Shown here: piece by piece, positions 1 to 12,390 of the stretch
How positions within the stretch are numbered: position 1 is the first letter of the stretch
Layout of the letters: each line of letters opens with the position of its first letter
DNA from: Lyophyllum atratum
Taxonomy: Eukaryota > Basidiomycota > Agaricomycetes > Agaricales > Lyophyllaceae
Reading direction: 5' to 3'
DNA: 64,000 nt
Assembly (NCBI GenBank): GCA_014905825.1
Contig: JACGCN010000003.1
Span: 2,232,001-2,296,000, forward strand
Program-made: the position numbers and the translations under genes
Notes under the pieces: model-generated
What the model was told of the DNA's origin: nothing
Database searches by the model: none
What the model saw: the letters and a program-made list of their open reading frames with translations, nothing else

Positions 1-141
1 TTCTTGGTGAAAAGCTTAGCCTCTATGCTGTGTTTGCTGGCGCGCAGGATATCAGCCATGCACAGGACGAGTGGGCCAGAGCCAGAGTATCCATCGCGAG
101 TGTGCTTCCAGAACGCAGCGCCGGTGGCTTCAATGCTATTA

Positions 142-1281
142 TCAGGCAAGGATGTCAACATCGGTTAGTATTCGCGACGCGGATGAGATATTGGAATATT
201 GGTACGTGGGTTGCGTGGACGGCTGGGGACCTGGAGACTTGATGGTCGAGATGAGGGATTTCATGACGAGTTCGCTGGGTTTCCTGCTATATTGGGATGT
301 TATGGTCTTGACTTCGAGCCTTGATGCGGAGAGCGGAGGAGTTGCACTCGCAGACGGTCGAGTTGAGATTTCGGATGGCGGCTTCAGAACTTTGATGATG
401 AATCCGCGAGGGTTCCCGAAAGAATGTCGGGGCCGGGTGATGTTATTGCTGACGACAGACTTCGACTGCGTGATATGAGGAGCATTTGTAGACCTTGTGG
501 AAGTTGCTTCAGAAGAGTATTTGGGTTGGGAGGCAAGAGCATCAGGAGATCCATGCTGAGACGTTCCCGGTGATGGACTTCTGGCTTGTCGATTAGTGGA
601 AGCAGTCTTGATGGCTCGACGAGTAGCATTCAAACGAGGAGGCGAAGCGTAGTCAGATTGGAGGGCAGTACCATTTATGGACTCAGGCTGGTCATAGGCG
701 GTTTCTAGTTCGGTAGCCTCAGCCCTTATTCGTTTGATGCCTTTCTGCGCTGGAGAGGCAGATTCGGAAGCCGAAAGAGAGTTATTACCTGCCTGTATGC
801 GAGGTTTCTTGGCCAATCGGGGATCTATCTCGGGATATGAATCGTCTGCCTTGACTTCTTGGAATGATCTCTTGAGGGAATTGGCTTGAGCATCGGCTGG
901 CTCCATAAAGATGGCGGTTCTGGGGCCCAAGGAGGTATGGCCAGAGGCGGCGGGCTCTGAGTTGGCTTCTGGTAAGCTTATCAACGATAGGTCGAAATGA
1001 TCTTCGAAAGGGAGAAATTAGCGTATTGATCAGAATTTCCTAGGTGACTTACCGTCGAGTGTATATGGCGCCACGGGCATGAGGAACTGCTCCGAGATGC
1101 ATGATGAGATCCAGTCTGCATGCCTAACCTATCGAATGATGGTCCCATCTGTCAGACTTTGCTCAGTCGTAGTTAAGACCATGCCAACCACTAGGGACCG
1201 AGATAATAGTCTACGGGATGTTAAAATGGCATGAGATCTTCAGGAAGACGGAGAGTGCTCACTCAGATAGCCAGGGATCAT
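142..1281 (-). CDS. Hypothetical nuclear-type protein, Ser/Pro-rich C-terminal part; N-terminus unresolved
   Basis: A long open frame (about 142-970) encodes a low-complexity, Ser/Thr/Pro-rich and basic region with NLS-like patches (LAKKPR, KGIKRIR). The open frame has no ATG near its right end. It reads back through a probable intron (acceptor near 967, donor near 1053) into an upstream exon that ends WISSCISEQFLMPVAPYTLD. That stretch resembles the end of a BRCT domain (Trp, then a short helix, then L-P-x-x-x-Y). Another exon coding DDPWLSE near 1260-1280 may precede it, so the right limit given here is approximate. The stop is the TGA at 142-144. I do not recognise the family. A DNA-repair or telomere-type BRCT protein is one possibility, but that is inference. 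The neighbouring MPDU1-like gene is divergent. Confidence 0.4.
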
Positions 1282-1719
1282 CGAGTCCGCTGCAGAAAAA
1301 GAAGTTTGCTTGATAGAAATCTGCTACACAGTGTGTCAGCGTGCCTCCGTTCTTAACTTCTCATCGATAGTGATGGTCAGTGCACGTCATGATCTGCCAT
1401 TAGACTGTACACCAACGTACCCCATGCTTTTCTGAGCGAGGATGCGACCGACGGGCTGAAGCAAGCTGCACCCGAGGGCCGAGGGTGAGAGCTCTTTTCT
1501 ATCAATAATATAGAGTAATAATCACCCATTCCAGAGAATAACATCTTATACTGGGATCCGTTAGAAATCTTCGTTATGATCTTGGAAGTGGTCGTTGAAG
1601 AAGTGGTGACTCCGTGCCAGTGTGTGGCGGTGCGCATTGTTTGCTGGCACCAGATGCACCAAAGTGACCCCAAATTTAGCAGGCACAGTCCGAGTCGTTG
1701 CATAACCCTCACGCCGACC

Positions 1720-2743
1720 ATGACCTCCATAACTCGCAACCTCCCCTGGTTTATCCGTGACCTCGGGGTCTCTATTGTAGGACAGGTAAGTCCAGAATAT
1801 TGACATTGACAAGAATTCAGCTGAATCCACCTTTCTAGGAATGCTACACGTCACTGGTGGAAAACCTTGACATCGGCGATGTGCAATGTATCAAGTACTC
1901 CCTTTCTAAAGGCCTTGGTATTGGGATCGTTGTTGGAGGTTCTATTATGAAAGTACCACAGATTTTACTAAGTAAGTTTATTGTCAGATCCGACCAATTT
2001 TGGATACTGAAGTATTTATCTCCAAAGTTCTCAAGGCCCGCTCAGCGCGTGGCTTGTCACTCTCTGCATATGTGCTCGAGACGTTGTCCTACGCCATAAC
2101 ATTGACCTACTCATTCCGTAATGGATTCCCTTTTTCGACATACGGAGAGAACTTTTTCCTCACAATCCAGAATGCCGTCATCACCCTCCTCATCATCTCA
2201 TATTCCACTTCGCCCCGCGCGAGAACCTCAAAGCTCGTTTCAGGGGCTGTCCTGATGGCTGCATCCTCCGCCGGCCTTTATGCACTCCCCGACAGCACTC
2301 TATCTCTCCTGCAACTTGCCACCCTCCCGCTCTCCCTATTTTCTAAACTCCCCCAAATCCGGCAAAACGCGCGCTCCCAATCGACGGGCCAGCTCTCCGC
2401 CTTTGCCGTCATCTCCCAAATTCTAGGCTGCATGGCGCGCCTCTTCACAACCGCCACCGAAGTCGGGGACAGCCTCGTCTCCGCAGGTTTTGCGTTCGCG
2501 CTCGTCCTGAACCTCGTTCTGGGTGCACAGCTATGGATGTATTGGGGCCAATCAGGTCTTGAAGCCAAGGAGAAGGGTGGTGCATACGAGTTGCGCAGTG
2601 TCGAGACGGAGAAGGAGAAAGCCAGCCCCGCCACATACGAACCTGCCCCATGGCAAGCGCCTCAAACACACCGCGTGGCGACACCGCCCCCGCGTACGTC
2701 CTCCGCAGGCGGTGCTAGGAAATGGGCTCGGAAGGTGGATTAA
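1720..2743 (+). CDS. MPDU1: MPDU1-like PQ-loop membrane protein (dolichol-phosphate-mannose utilisation)
   Basis: Three exons, 1720-1785, 1839-1971 and 2028-2743, joined by introns of 53 and 56 bp; all phases agree and give 304 residues. Two PQ-loop segments are visible: the first spans VPQILLILKARSARGLSLSA (around residues 60-80) and the second contains SLFSKLPQIRQNARSQSTGQ. Between them lie several hydrophobic helices, with SYAITLTYSFRNGFPFSTYG close to the human protein. The family (human MPDU1/Lec35) is required for use of dolichol-phosphate-mannose and -glucose in ER N-glycan and GPI synthesis. The C-terminal tail of about 60 residues is hydrophilic and Pro-rich, longer than in animals. 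The ATG at 1720 is chosen because it opens MTSITRNLPWFI directly before the conserved ECYTSL. Another PQ-loop transporter is possible but fits less well. Confidence 0.9.
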
Positions 2744-3159
2744 TTTACTCACGTCCATGGTTGTTCCATCGTGTTAATTGCGCCCTTGCTATATTGCTGT
2801 ACTTGCCACCCCTTCCGGCGTTACCTGTATCACTTGGTCTAATCCCCCTATTTATTCCCTTTCCGGCGGAATGGTTTGAACAGCGATATTCAGTGACAGA
2901 TATAGTCTGAGCGGGCGGCAGGACAAAAAACTGGATCAACACCAGCCTACCCACCCACGACGAATGCGAGGATGCCAAGCAGATACCCGGATCCGCCTAT
3001 ACCCAGGTCACTGAGACCACCACTTGGGTTCGACGTTCGACGGCGTTCGAACGTTACTATACATACCGTTATTTTGTTGTTTCATCGTTAATTCTGGAAG
3101 GCCTGACATCCAGGTGAAATTCATTTGGAGGATACAGCGACATATTACAACGAAGTTCC

Positions 3160-6100
3160 TTAATTAGTGACCACATTTGCCCGAAGATCCTTCCATGCCG
3201 GAGCCGGCACGATGTTCACAGTCGCAGTCTTGCTCGATGAGATTGTAGCCCGTTTGTTCAGCTCAAGCTTCGTCAGTTTTGCCCCTTGTGGTCCTGTGAG
3301 AACTCGTCAATGCGATATGTTCTTCTACATCTACCTAAAGTGGGATGACCGACCTAGGGCCCACAAGGAAATCAAGACATCGTTGGTCCCATGATGGTTA
3401 AGGATGCCTTCCGGGATAGGGAAACTGGTCTGCGGACCAAGTGAGGACAAGAACCTAGCCACCGTGAAGGAAGTCATCAGCAGGTGGCGACGGTGAGGTC
3501 CGCTTCACGTCACCTTCCAAATTGCCACCCATTAACGTAGATCAAGACACGGTGCGGGGTGACGCTGTCCAATGCGAAATCGAACGCAAGGGGTATGTCC
3601 GACCCCTGAGGGAGGTTAAGGGCGAACGTGGTGCGGTAGACTGTTACTCCTGGCTTGGTTATGCCCTGATAAGGTGTGCATGCTTGCCACGATGATGCGT
3701 CATAGCCGGGCAGATGAGCACCTGATGACAACTGTTCAGAAGGTCATCAAAGATGCGGCGTGGTATCCTTACCGACACGTTCGAACCACCACCCTCCTTC
3801 GTTGTAGGGACCTCGAACCTTGTCTGGTGCGTTCTCGCCTCCGATATCTGCCACGTATACAAGGTCAAGAACCTAGATCATATTTGACTTCAACATATGA
3901 CCTACTGCCGGCGACTCTCCATTGCGTGAAGTCCTTCCCGTCCGCAGACAATAGCTTGTACCCTCGGATGCCTCTGGGCGTCTTAAACTCGTCGTTGATA
4001 TTGTCTACGAGGAGGCAGTTGATCGGATAGAAAGATGAAGAAAGCTATCAGACGGCTTACAGTCTTGGTTCATTCCCGTCGAATCATGTATGAGAGTGAT
4101 CACTAGAAATTAAAAGATTAGCCAATTTCAACATACAGACAGAGGAAATACTAACCGTTGTCGCCTGGGAGAAGCTGGCCTGCTGTGAAATTGAACACAG
4201 GCGAGAGGATATCTACTCCATCTTGGCTATGCGAACTCCCCTGCCCCGAGCCCAAGAATTGTGAGTTGATGAAAGCGGAATACCCGAAGGAGAAGCCACT
4301 GGAGGACACCAAAGATACAGATGAACTCCTATCCCGTGCCTCGAGAAGAGCGATGCGTACCCCTGGATAGAGAGTTGCACACCTGTGGCATTGCCAGTGA
4401 AATGTCCACGCCAAACCCATTGGCCTTATGAACTTATCAGGGCAATGTCCGAGTCTAACCTTGAGAAAGGACAATCGTACCTGCGTGGAAACCATACCTG
4501 AAAACCAAAATGTCAGTATACGTAGAACGTTACCCAGCCACTACAAAAACGTACTCGCTAGAGTACAAAACATTCTTTGGGAAGGTAGTAAGAATCACGA
4601 GAGCCGGTGGGGTTGATCGCGGTCTCATACCTTTCCGGCCGTTGGCTTCTGGGGCCGCAAGGTCGAAGTCTTGTTAGCGAGCACCCATTTACTATCGTCG
4701 AAGGTGGGGCTCAATTCCGGCAACGAATCCGCACACTTCCATGCAAGGCTACTCAAGACCGGCACCTGGACCGAGTTGAGGATGGTAGGGAAAGTGACGG
4801 TGCCCCTCAAGCTCCCGATATCACTGCGAGCCACCTTAACAGCTGCGCCATTCCAGGTTACGGCACTGAACACTGCCGGTGCAAAGACATCAATGACAGT
4901 CGTGCTGTTCAGATCACCCGTCAAGCTCAAGGTGGAACCCTGTGCGGCTGCGCTGCGGACGAGGTATGGTCCTTTTACGAGGACAGACGCAGCTTCAGGG
5001 CCAAGATCGTAGTGAGCGTGGCCGGTCCCGCTGACTGCGAGGCGGGGTGCCCAAAATGCTGCGGCAGTCTTCTTATCTGCGACGATAATGCGTTTGTTTC
5101 CGAAGGTGACGACGGTGACTCCAGAGGGGGTGCCTGAGAGGGTGACGACCTTCGCTATATTATTGATAGCGGCTTGAATCATGGGGACTGAAATACATAC
5201 CTTTGCAGCAGATGTCGCGGTGATGGAACGTGAGCCTAAGACTTTTACATTAGAGGCGGTCGGGCTTTCAACAGCGATTTCGATGGATTGTCCGGCGAGA
5301 GCGTAAGCAATCAATGTATCGACCTGCGAAGGAGATGATTGGATATGTCGTGATTTGACAAAAGAACACCTTACTTTGTCAAACGTCGCCCAAGTCATGA
5401 TCTGAAGCACATTAGGTCCAAATGACATTGCTCAAATAACATGGCAATCACCTCCGCAGTCGAATATTGCAGCCTTGAGGTTCCAAATGGATAATTAGAC
5501 ACAATGATCTTCGACTCCCTCCCGGCCAAAGTCAATGTTCCAGACTTCGGAATAGTGATTTGGCCGCCTAGGGTAGTATTGACCTTGAGGGTAAAGTCCG
5601 TGTTTGTGAGTTTCGTGTTCGTGACTTGACGGACAATATAAAAGTTCGCCCCGCTCGATGGGGAGTTTAGGTGTGTGGTGTAGATATCTGGCGAAGTACT
5701 GTAGGCGGTGCCTTGGCCGACGGTCCCGTTGCCTATGCGTCCGACAAGAAGGTAGTCCGGCGATGCGTGAAGGAAGTAGGATTGGAGTTTGAGCTCGTCG
5801 AATTTAGGACTGAGAGTTCTATCCTCGCGAATCGCCTGCGACAAGTGTCATTGTCTCGGAGGTAGCGAATAATTTTGCATGGGTCACTCACTGCTCCGTA
5901 GCTGGAGGAAGAGTGTGAGCGTCGAATTTTAGTACGAAGAATAAATAATAGCTTACTCGTAACTTGAATAGATCGTATGAGTATGCATGTTCCCCCAGTT
6001 GGTGCCACCTATTCCAAGGTAAACCGTCTGCAGTTGACTTATGAGATTAGACCCGACCATAAGTCATATAAAGGTTTTGGAGGCTCGCGCCGGATGCGTA

Positions 6101-7999
6101 GTTATTCTAAAGCCGCATGTCAGTCATATCGATAGATTAAACAAAAGAGAGTGCTCCACCTTGTAGTATACCTGGAGGCGCATCGATGGTACAGTGAGGA
6201 AATTGGGTCCACCAGAAAAGCTAGAGGCACTCACGTTGGCGAATTGCTCATTTATGAGTTTATAACACTCCGAGTAGCCTGGACCAGACCAATAAGAGAA
6301 AGCACCACCTAATAGAATGGTTTACGGTAAGTACCCGCGCCAACAATTGAAAGAAATCTAGATATACCTTGCCACTCGAACAAGGCGAGAGGTTCCGCAG
6401 GATTCCACCTCTGATGGCTTGTATCAAATTCTGGCGCTAGTATAAGACTGTTAGGTTAAGGTGTGTATTAATGGTCCACCGTACGAGTGGAAAGCTCTGT
6501 CCATTTCGTTGGAGTGTCACAATCAAACCCGAGTGGGTAGCTGTAAGACGTAAGACGGCCAAGTGAGTCGATCAGTGATCTGAGCAGCTCACCCATCCCA
6601 TCCATAACTGCACCAACTCTGTTAGCTCGCTTATCTGTCAATACTATGGATTCACCTACAGGTCTACTTTCCCTAAACCCGCAAGGGCATATTGTCCACT
6701 GGGGTTTTTGTCGTTGTGAATCGTGGGGATCTTCGTGAGGCCTCCCTCACGATATGTGTCGATGATGTCTTGCATATGTTCATTGAGGCCCGGAATGTGA
6801 GCCTGTGCTGTTGTGGCATATTCGTTTTCGCTTTGCACAGCTACAGACCGAAAAGGTGAATGAGTAGAGTGGCCAATCTTCCAAGGCGCGTTTAATTGTA
6901 CCGATGACAGGTCCGTTGGGGTACTGATATAGTGAATTCGTGAGTCATAACAGGCGTAGACAGGAAAGAGAAAGATCAAACCTGGAAGGGGGCAGTTTGC
7001 TTGGCAAACTCCAAAATACTGATGAACTCGTTAGAAAGGTAGTCTCAACTCGATGAAGCACTGCGCACTAAGGATGCCAGGCAGCCTTGTAATCGGTTGC
7101 GTTCGTTCTAGCGAGACCGGCGATGTTCGTGACCCACCCAGGAATTCCACCTAAACGAAGATAATCGGTCGAACCATACTTTGACATGGTTGTGGCCGCG
7201 CACCTCCTGCGGTCTCTGCATTGACATAAGGCCTATGGACGACGAAAGTTGTTGGTTCGCACAATCAATTCAGATTGAAAGCATTTATGCTCACCCAGGA
7301 CGCACAATCACCAAGACACCCACATCCTTTGCAACCTGGTAGAACTTGGCCAAATCATTATGTTCCGTGAAATGAATTTCTTTGGAGTTCGGAGCGGATA
7401 ATCCCCAGTGCCCTAGACCGGCATTAGGAGGATGGTAATATACCACAAAATGGAACGTACAATATACTGATACGCCATTGAATCCTGCCGCCTTGAAAGG
7501 CATGAGAATCAGAAAGCTTCCACGCAGGTACACGTTACCTTGAATCTTCCTGGACGTCAGTATCTGGTTGAGAATTGGTAAGGAACGCTCACTTTTCCAA
7601 AACGTCTCTCCAAAGTTCAGGAGCCGGCAAGCGGAAGGGATGGAACTCGCCAGAGAAAAACATCACACGCTACCCAAATGAAGGTAGATAGATACTCTCA
7701 TTCTCAGTGATTCGGGAGCTTCTGAATGGACTGTGGACGAACTTTTCCGTCCAGAAGAAGAGAGTGCTGGTCAAAAGTTACAGCAGCCTTCGATGGGCCG
7801 TTGTAGAAGTTCGCTACATAAAGATTAACACTATCCTTCTAAGAAAAGAAGGTTGGCACTAACGTGAGCCCACTGGCAGGACGTATTTTCCACTCTCATC
7901 CTTGGTCGACTGTCGAGAAACGAGAGTTGGAGGTGTGGCTGCAAGTGATCCTAAAAGGGACAGCTGAAAAGTAAGGAAAAGGCGCAAGAAACCCTTCAT
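3160..7999 (-). CDS. Secreted beta-galactosidase, glycoside hydrolase family 35 (LacA type)
   Basis: A large gene in many small exons. The ATG at 7999 opens a signal peptide (MKGFLRLFLTFQLSLLGSLA). The catalytic barrel follows: GVLVIVRPG then PYVNAETAGGGIPGWVTN across an intron (about 7330-7130), the acid/base Glu in QSENEYA (about 6825), and PEFDTSHQRW plus LFEWQGGAFSYWSG (about 6420-6290) with the probable nucleophile Glu in FEWQ. Downstream exons (5.9-3.2 kb) carry the beta-rich domains 2 to 5, including VYRTTFALNLPQGSDIPLAF, YVNGWQFGR and LGPQTSFPIPEG. The last introns are 3455-3513 and 3294-3353; the final exon ends in VVTN and the TAA at 3160-3162. The family releases terminal beta-galactose from pectic galactan, arabinogalactan or lactose outside the cell. 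Expected length is about 1000 residues. I saw no break in the domains checked, but not every exon was assembled. Confidence 0.88.
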
Positions 8000-9449
8000 T
8001 ACGCCGGTCGCTCTTATGACTTTTCAGCAACGCTACAGTATAAGTACTCTCCAAGCTTGCGGATTTGATGCGGAAAGAAGCTCTGTCGTTATTCTGCCAT
8101 CGCGTCTTCTATCCGCTATAGTGGGGAGCAGAACACATGAGGCGGGAGTCATGGGTGCATTGTTGCCGACATTTTGACCTTCTCAGCCGGTCCGCTGGGC
8201 TGGCGTGACCACCATAGAACGGCTTCCGGCTTTCAAGGTACATGGACGAGAGTTAAGCGCAAGGTTCTACGTCATAATCGATATTCTTTCACAAGGTCTG
8301 ATACGCCTCGCTGGTGGCTGGTATTGTTACAGACAAGTTGTGGTTTCGCCGACGGGACTCCGGACCGGAGGACGGCGAGTTCTGGTCAGGTTCTGGTTCA
8401 AATCGAAGAGAAAGTGTTGTATGTCAAGTTAATTTTGTATCCTAAAAAATGGGCTTTCTTTTACAGACAAGGACGTTATTCTAACATCTCAGCTCGATCA
8501 TGAAGTTGGGAAGATCAGGGTTCATGAAAGACTCACAGATTAGGATTCCGGCCTCGACCGCAAAGAAACCTTGAATTTAAAAAAGCAAGATTGGGCAGCC
8601 AGGCAGAGGAGAAAGAAGGCAGCCGAATGCTCAAGAACGCCCTAGGCCCTCAATTGCATCATCGCCACGCATCACCGACCAAAAGCACTGCGATAGCGCC
8701 TCAAGTTTCTCCCCTTCGGACAATTGATGCCCGAGCTCCATGAAGCCGAAATCGAAAGGACTTAGACAAGCACCTTTGACTATTTAGCACTCTATTCGTA
8801 TCGCCAGGTCAACGACGGATCAGAATTCCTCGTAAATCCTGTGCATGTCAAAACATCGGAAAGACCTGGCCGAGACGCACAAATTGAAATAAACGTTTCA
8901 AATGCCTGACCTAACCAGGGAGTGCCACTGTGAAGTCGGCCACCCGGCGATATTGCGTAGGATGACAGGCTATTTTGGTTGTAGTCGGGCACGAATCCGC
9001 TTAAACTCGGGTTGTGCAATCGTTGCGACACAGCTCCTCAGAGATCGGGAGCGATGGGGTCCATAATCAGATATGAGATTCGTGCACGTTGCATAGGAGA
9101 GCAGCAGTAACACTTAATAATTGGCCCAATGCTCGCAGAGACCGGGAATATGAGGTAAAACAGTTCTGTGTGGCGAGGAAAGGCATCTCGAGACTAACAG
9201 GCCTGGCGGCTGGGAAGGAGAGTGCCAAAGGCCGTTTGTCATGACGGTGATAGTTGGCCTGCTGCTTTATTTGTCACTGTTGATTTTGCTCCTCTGTGGC
9301 ACGTTTAGATTGCGTTTCGTCTATTCTTGCTCTAAACTCCACTTGCCCTAGCCTCAAAGGCAGCCTATAAGAAGGATGGCGCTGCCACTGGTCTTTCTCA
9401 TCATTCCTTCTCTCCAAGACCACATCGACACCTCAATCTCTTCACTGCC
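8000..9449. other. Intergenic region of about 1.45 kb
   Basis: No open frame here shows a signal peptide, a domain or a splice-compatible extension. It lies upstream of both the GH35 gene (reading left) and the first small secreted protein (reading right), so it should hold both promoters. Confidence 0.6.
9366..9371 (+). promoter_or_regulatory. TATA-like box of small secreted protein gene 1
   Basis: TATAAG about 80 bp before the ATG at 9450. Position and sequence suit a core promoter; this is motif-only evidence. Confidence 0.4.
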
Positions 9450-9991
9450 ATGAAATTCTTCACCACACTCGCCGCGCTCAGTACATTTCTGGCTGCTGCC
9501 TCAGCTCAAAGCATTGCTATAGGCTTCCCTGCCGACGGCGTCTCTGTACAAGCCGGGTCGAAGGTGGTAGTTGAGATTGATCGACCAGTACGTTGCCCTC
9601 ATGAATAGCATGCCGTGCGCTTAACTCATTCAATTCTCAGAACAGTCTTTCAGGCTCGACTGAAGTCGCCATTGTCATCGGCTTGCAGTCTTGTGCTACA
9701 TCTCCCTGTCGTCCAGTAACTGACGGCATGGGGACCGTTCTCTATAACGGTGGATACAAACCCCAGTACCAGCAGAACGCTCCTGGGCACAAGCCTCCCC
9801 ACCAAAATTTCACTGTCCTCATTCCCTCGAATACCGCGAAAGGGAAGGCACAGCTAGGAGTAACCCATGTATCCCTCATAGGAGTAAGTCACGTATGATC
9901 ATTCTACCAAATGCGCGTAGTCTAATCGCTGCCGCAGGCCGGCCTGGCTCCATTTTTGGAAACGAGAAATATCACTCTCAATGTGGTTTAA
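9450..9991 (+). CDS. Small secreted protein, tandem family member 1
   Basis: Exons 9450-9587, 9641-9883 and 9938-9991 (introns of 53 and 54 bp, all phase 0) give 144 residues. An N-terminal signal peptide (MKFFTTLAALSTFLAAASAQ) is followed by a beta-rich region: SKVVVEIDRPNSLSGSTEVA, VIGLQSC, PHQNFTVLIPS, and an ending in NITLNVV. Potential N-glycosylation sites are NFT and NIT. It has the same layout as the genes at 10822 and 12391: identical exon-1 length (138 nt) and identical intron phases. I have the impression of an unnamed secreted family of mushrooms with an Ig-like fold. No catalytic motif is visible and the function is unknown. This copy is the most diverged of the three. Confidence 0.85.
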
Positions 9992-10821
9992 TACCCACCC
10001 ATAGACGGACAGACGGACAATCGGACAGTCGATATTCTAATACCCATTATTACTAGGCTATCACCTGTTTATTACTCTACTGCATGGACATGACACGATG
10101 GACAGTTTGGCTCTCGAATACAACACACCTTCTATCCCTTCACAACTCGACTTCTCATCTGCTCCCAAAGAAGTTCCTTCAATTCGGACGGCTGCTCTTT
10201 CTGGTTTGTCTCTTGCATTCAATACTTTCCGAAAGCTCTTCTCTCATAGCGATCCGTCGTTTCTCATTGAGGCGTTAACTCTGGATGGTGACTCACGCAC
10301 TCGCACCTGTTCTTGCTTTGTTTCGATCCAGATCCATCAAACGCCCGTTCCCTCAGTCCCTGAACCTTCACTGCACACTCAGGTTGCATACCGTTGGCTT
10401 CGTGGGACGGGGTGGCCTCACCCCTTGTTTGATGTATAAATATCCAGGAGGGAGATGCATATCATGTCAACACCACCAGCGGGCATGTTGGGCCAGTGTT
10501 GGACCATCGACACGTCTACCTTGATGTATTTGATACTTGGAAGTCTTTTTTAGGGTCTTCACGGCGGATCTACTGCTCTAAGGTACGGTATGGACGCTGA
10601 TGCTTACTCTTATATGCCCTGGACAGCAGCATTCAAACGGTGCCTGGCTGCCTTCGCATTCCTTTACGGTCTGCGTTGCCCGCGACTCCAATGACCGCAC
10701 CGACACCACGCCCTTCGTTTTTTGTCGATAGGGACTGAACGATGTTTATCACGACGTATGAAGCGGCCCCTCTTTTCGCAAACACTACAGAGATTCTATT
10801 GACTTCTCCACGCCGTCCATC
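9992..10821. other. Intergenic region between secreted-protein copies 1 and 2
   Basis: No supported gene. The right-hand part, from about 10458, is the promoter segment that is duplicated upstream of copy 3 (see the repeat entries). Confidence 0.6.
10458..10821 (+). repeat. Duplicated upstream segment, copy A
   Basis: Shares ordered blocks with 12022-12390 at almost the same distance from the start codon. The blocks include a CACCA-rich stretch ending in a GGGCAYGTTGGGCC motif, a GCTGATGCTT block, and a TAGGGACTG...TTATCA block shortly before the gene. The duplication therefore took about 365 bp of promoter along with the gene. Confidence 0.65.
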
Positions 10822-11382
10822 ATGAAGTTTTTCGTTCCCGTTCTCTCTGCGTTGGCTTTCCTCGGGGCTTCGAACGCGCAAAGGAGTTTCATTGGTAGCC
10901 CCTTGAACGGAGCGACTGTCACTAGTGGATGCAATGTGGTGGTGCAAGTCGTCCGCCCCGTACGTCTAACACGTCATTGTGTCCGCGACCGTGGGCTGAC
11001 AATTATCATGCAGAACAGTATCCAAGGATCAATAGAAGTCGGGATAGTCATTGGGCTCCAGTCGTGCCCAGTCTCTGACCCAACCCGTCCTTGCTTGCCG
11101 CCGAGTCAAGCAGTAGGCGCTGTCCTTTTCAAGGGCACCTTCAACCCCGTGTTACATGAGCAGCCTGGAAGGCCGTATCAGAATTTTACGGTTACCATCC
11201 CCAACTTCCTAGGGAAGGCGCAACTGAGTGTCAGCCGCTTCCATCTCATTGGCGTATGTCTTTTTTTGAGTCCTATGCACCCTGAATGCCGCTCATGTGT
11301 CACTAACACTTCTTAGGCTGGTCCTGCTGCAGTCTTGGAGTTCAATAACATAACTTTGAATGTCGTACGGTCGGGTCACTGA
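10822..11382 (+). CDS. Small secreted protein, tandem family member 2
   Basis: Exons 10822-10959, 11014-11253 and 11317-11382 give 147 residues. The signal peptide is MKFFVPVLSALAFLGASNAQ. The mature part contains VVVQVVRPNSIQGSIEVGIV, VIGLQSC, EQPGRPYQNFTVTIP and SVSRFHLIGAG, ending NNITLNVV plus four extra residues (RSGH) before TGA. It is closest to the copy at 12391: long identical blocks, the same 54-bp first intron and the same phases. The Cys in TSGCNVV is specific to this copy. The extra four residues may be real, or the end of a further short intron. No enzymatic motif is seen; a secreted structural or binding role is inferred only from the leader and small size. Confidence 0.85.
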
Positions 11383-12390
11383 TGATGCTTGTCTTCGGTT
11401 TTCTACTGCTCGTGGGTCCATGGTTTTCCACAACTCCTTTCGACAAGTCGACTAACTTCGCTTCTTTAGGCCAAGATACCTCCATTCCTCGAAAGGAATA
11501 TCATCTTGCGGGTAGTTTGGTGTCGTGTTGAGCGTGTGGATTGGCAGATAGTTATTTTTCTCGAGTCTGTGTTCTATAGCTACCTCCTATTTAACATCTT
11601 GCAGACTTAGATCGGCAACTGCCACTCGGTACGACGAGCCAACTCACAAAGGCGACCTAAGAACGTTGGGGTGCGTCCAGAGCTTGTGTAGCTACCCTTG
11701 TAGCATCGCTGCATCGCCATTTTTTTGGTCATTTCCCTTCACAATTCTTCTTGGTCAAAATCAGCGGCGCAAGACAGCATCTTAAAAATAGACCACCGAT
11801 TTGGCCTTGCTTGCTTCGGATGATGCCGGGAATATCCGACCCTGGGCCCAGTCTCCATCTCCGATTCACGCGCAAATGTAGTACAACCTAGCGAATCGGC
11901 GAACAGCCCAGTTCTTCCATCTCTGGACCCGTCACTCCGTGCTTGAGCTGCATGTTGGCTACGTGGAACTTGCTGGACCCTGTCTATCATTCTATGATTA
12001 CTAGGGTCAGCCTGAGGATGCACGTTATGTCAATCGCCACCAACGGGCACGTTGGGCCTGCCATTCTGCATACCTAGGTTGACTGGTTCTGTGTCTATGG
12101 CCGATCTGAAATTCTCAGGTCATTAGGAGTGCTGATGCTTCACTCCCACCTCTGCTGAATGTCAGCTTCCACGGTAAGGTTCGAGGGGTGCCGCAATACA
12201 TTCCCAATTACATTACGGCCAGTCTTGACCGTGACCACGACTCCGACGACTAGATCGACCGTGCCTAAACCACACCTTTCAATCTGCGCCGCTCTGTCAC
12301 ATAGGGACTGCCATGATGCTTATCATAATGCTCACTACATAAAAGGGCCGCTTTCGACAACGTCAGAAATAGTATTTCACGCTCTTCACT
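11383..12390. other. Intergenic region between secreted-protein copies 2 and 3
   Basis: No supported gene. Its right-hand third (from about 12022) is the second copy of the duplicated promoter segment. Confidence 0.6.
12022..12390 (+). repeat. Duplicated upstream segment, copy B
   Basis: Partner of 10458-10821, with blocks in the same order and spacing. It includes a TATA-like ACATAAAAG at about 12337-12345, some 50 bp before the start codon. Confidence 0.65.
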
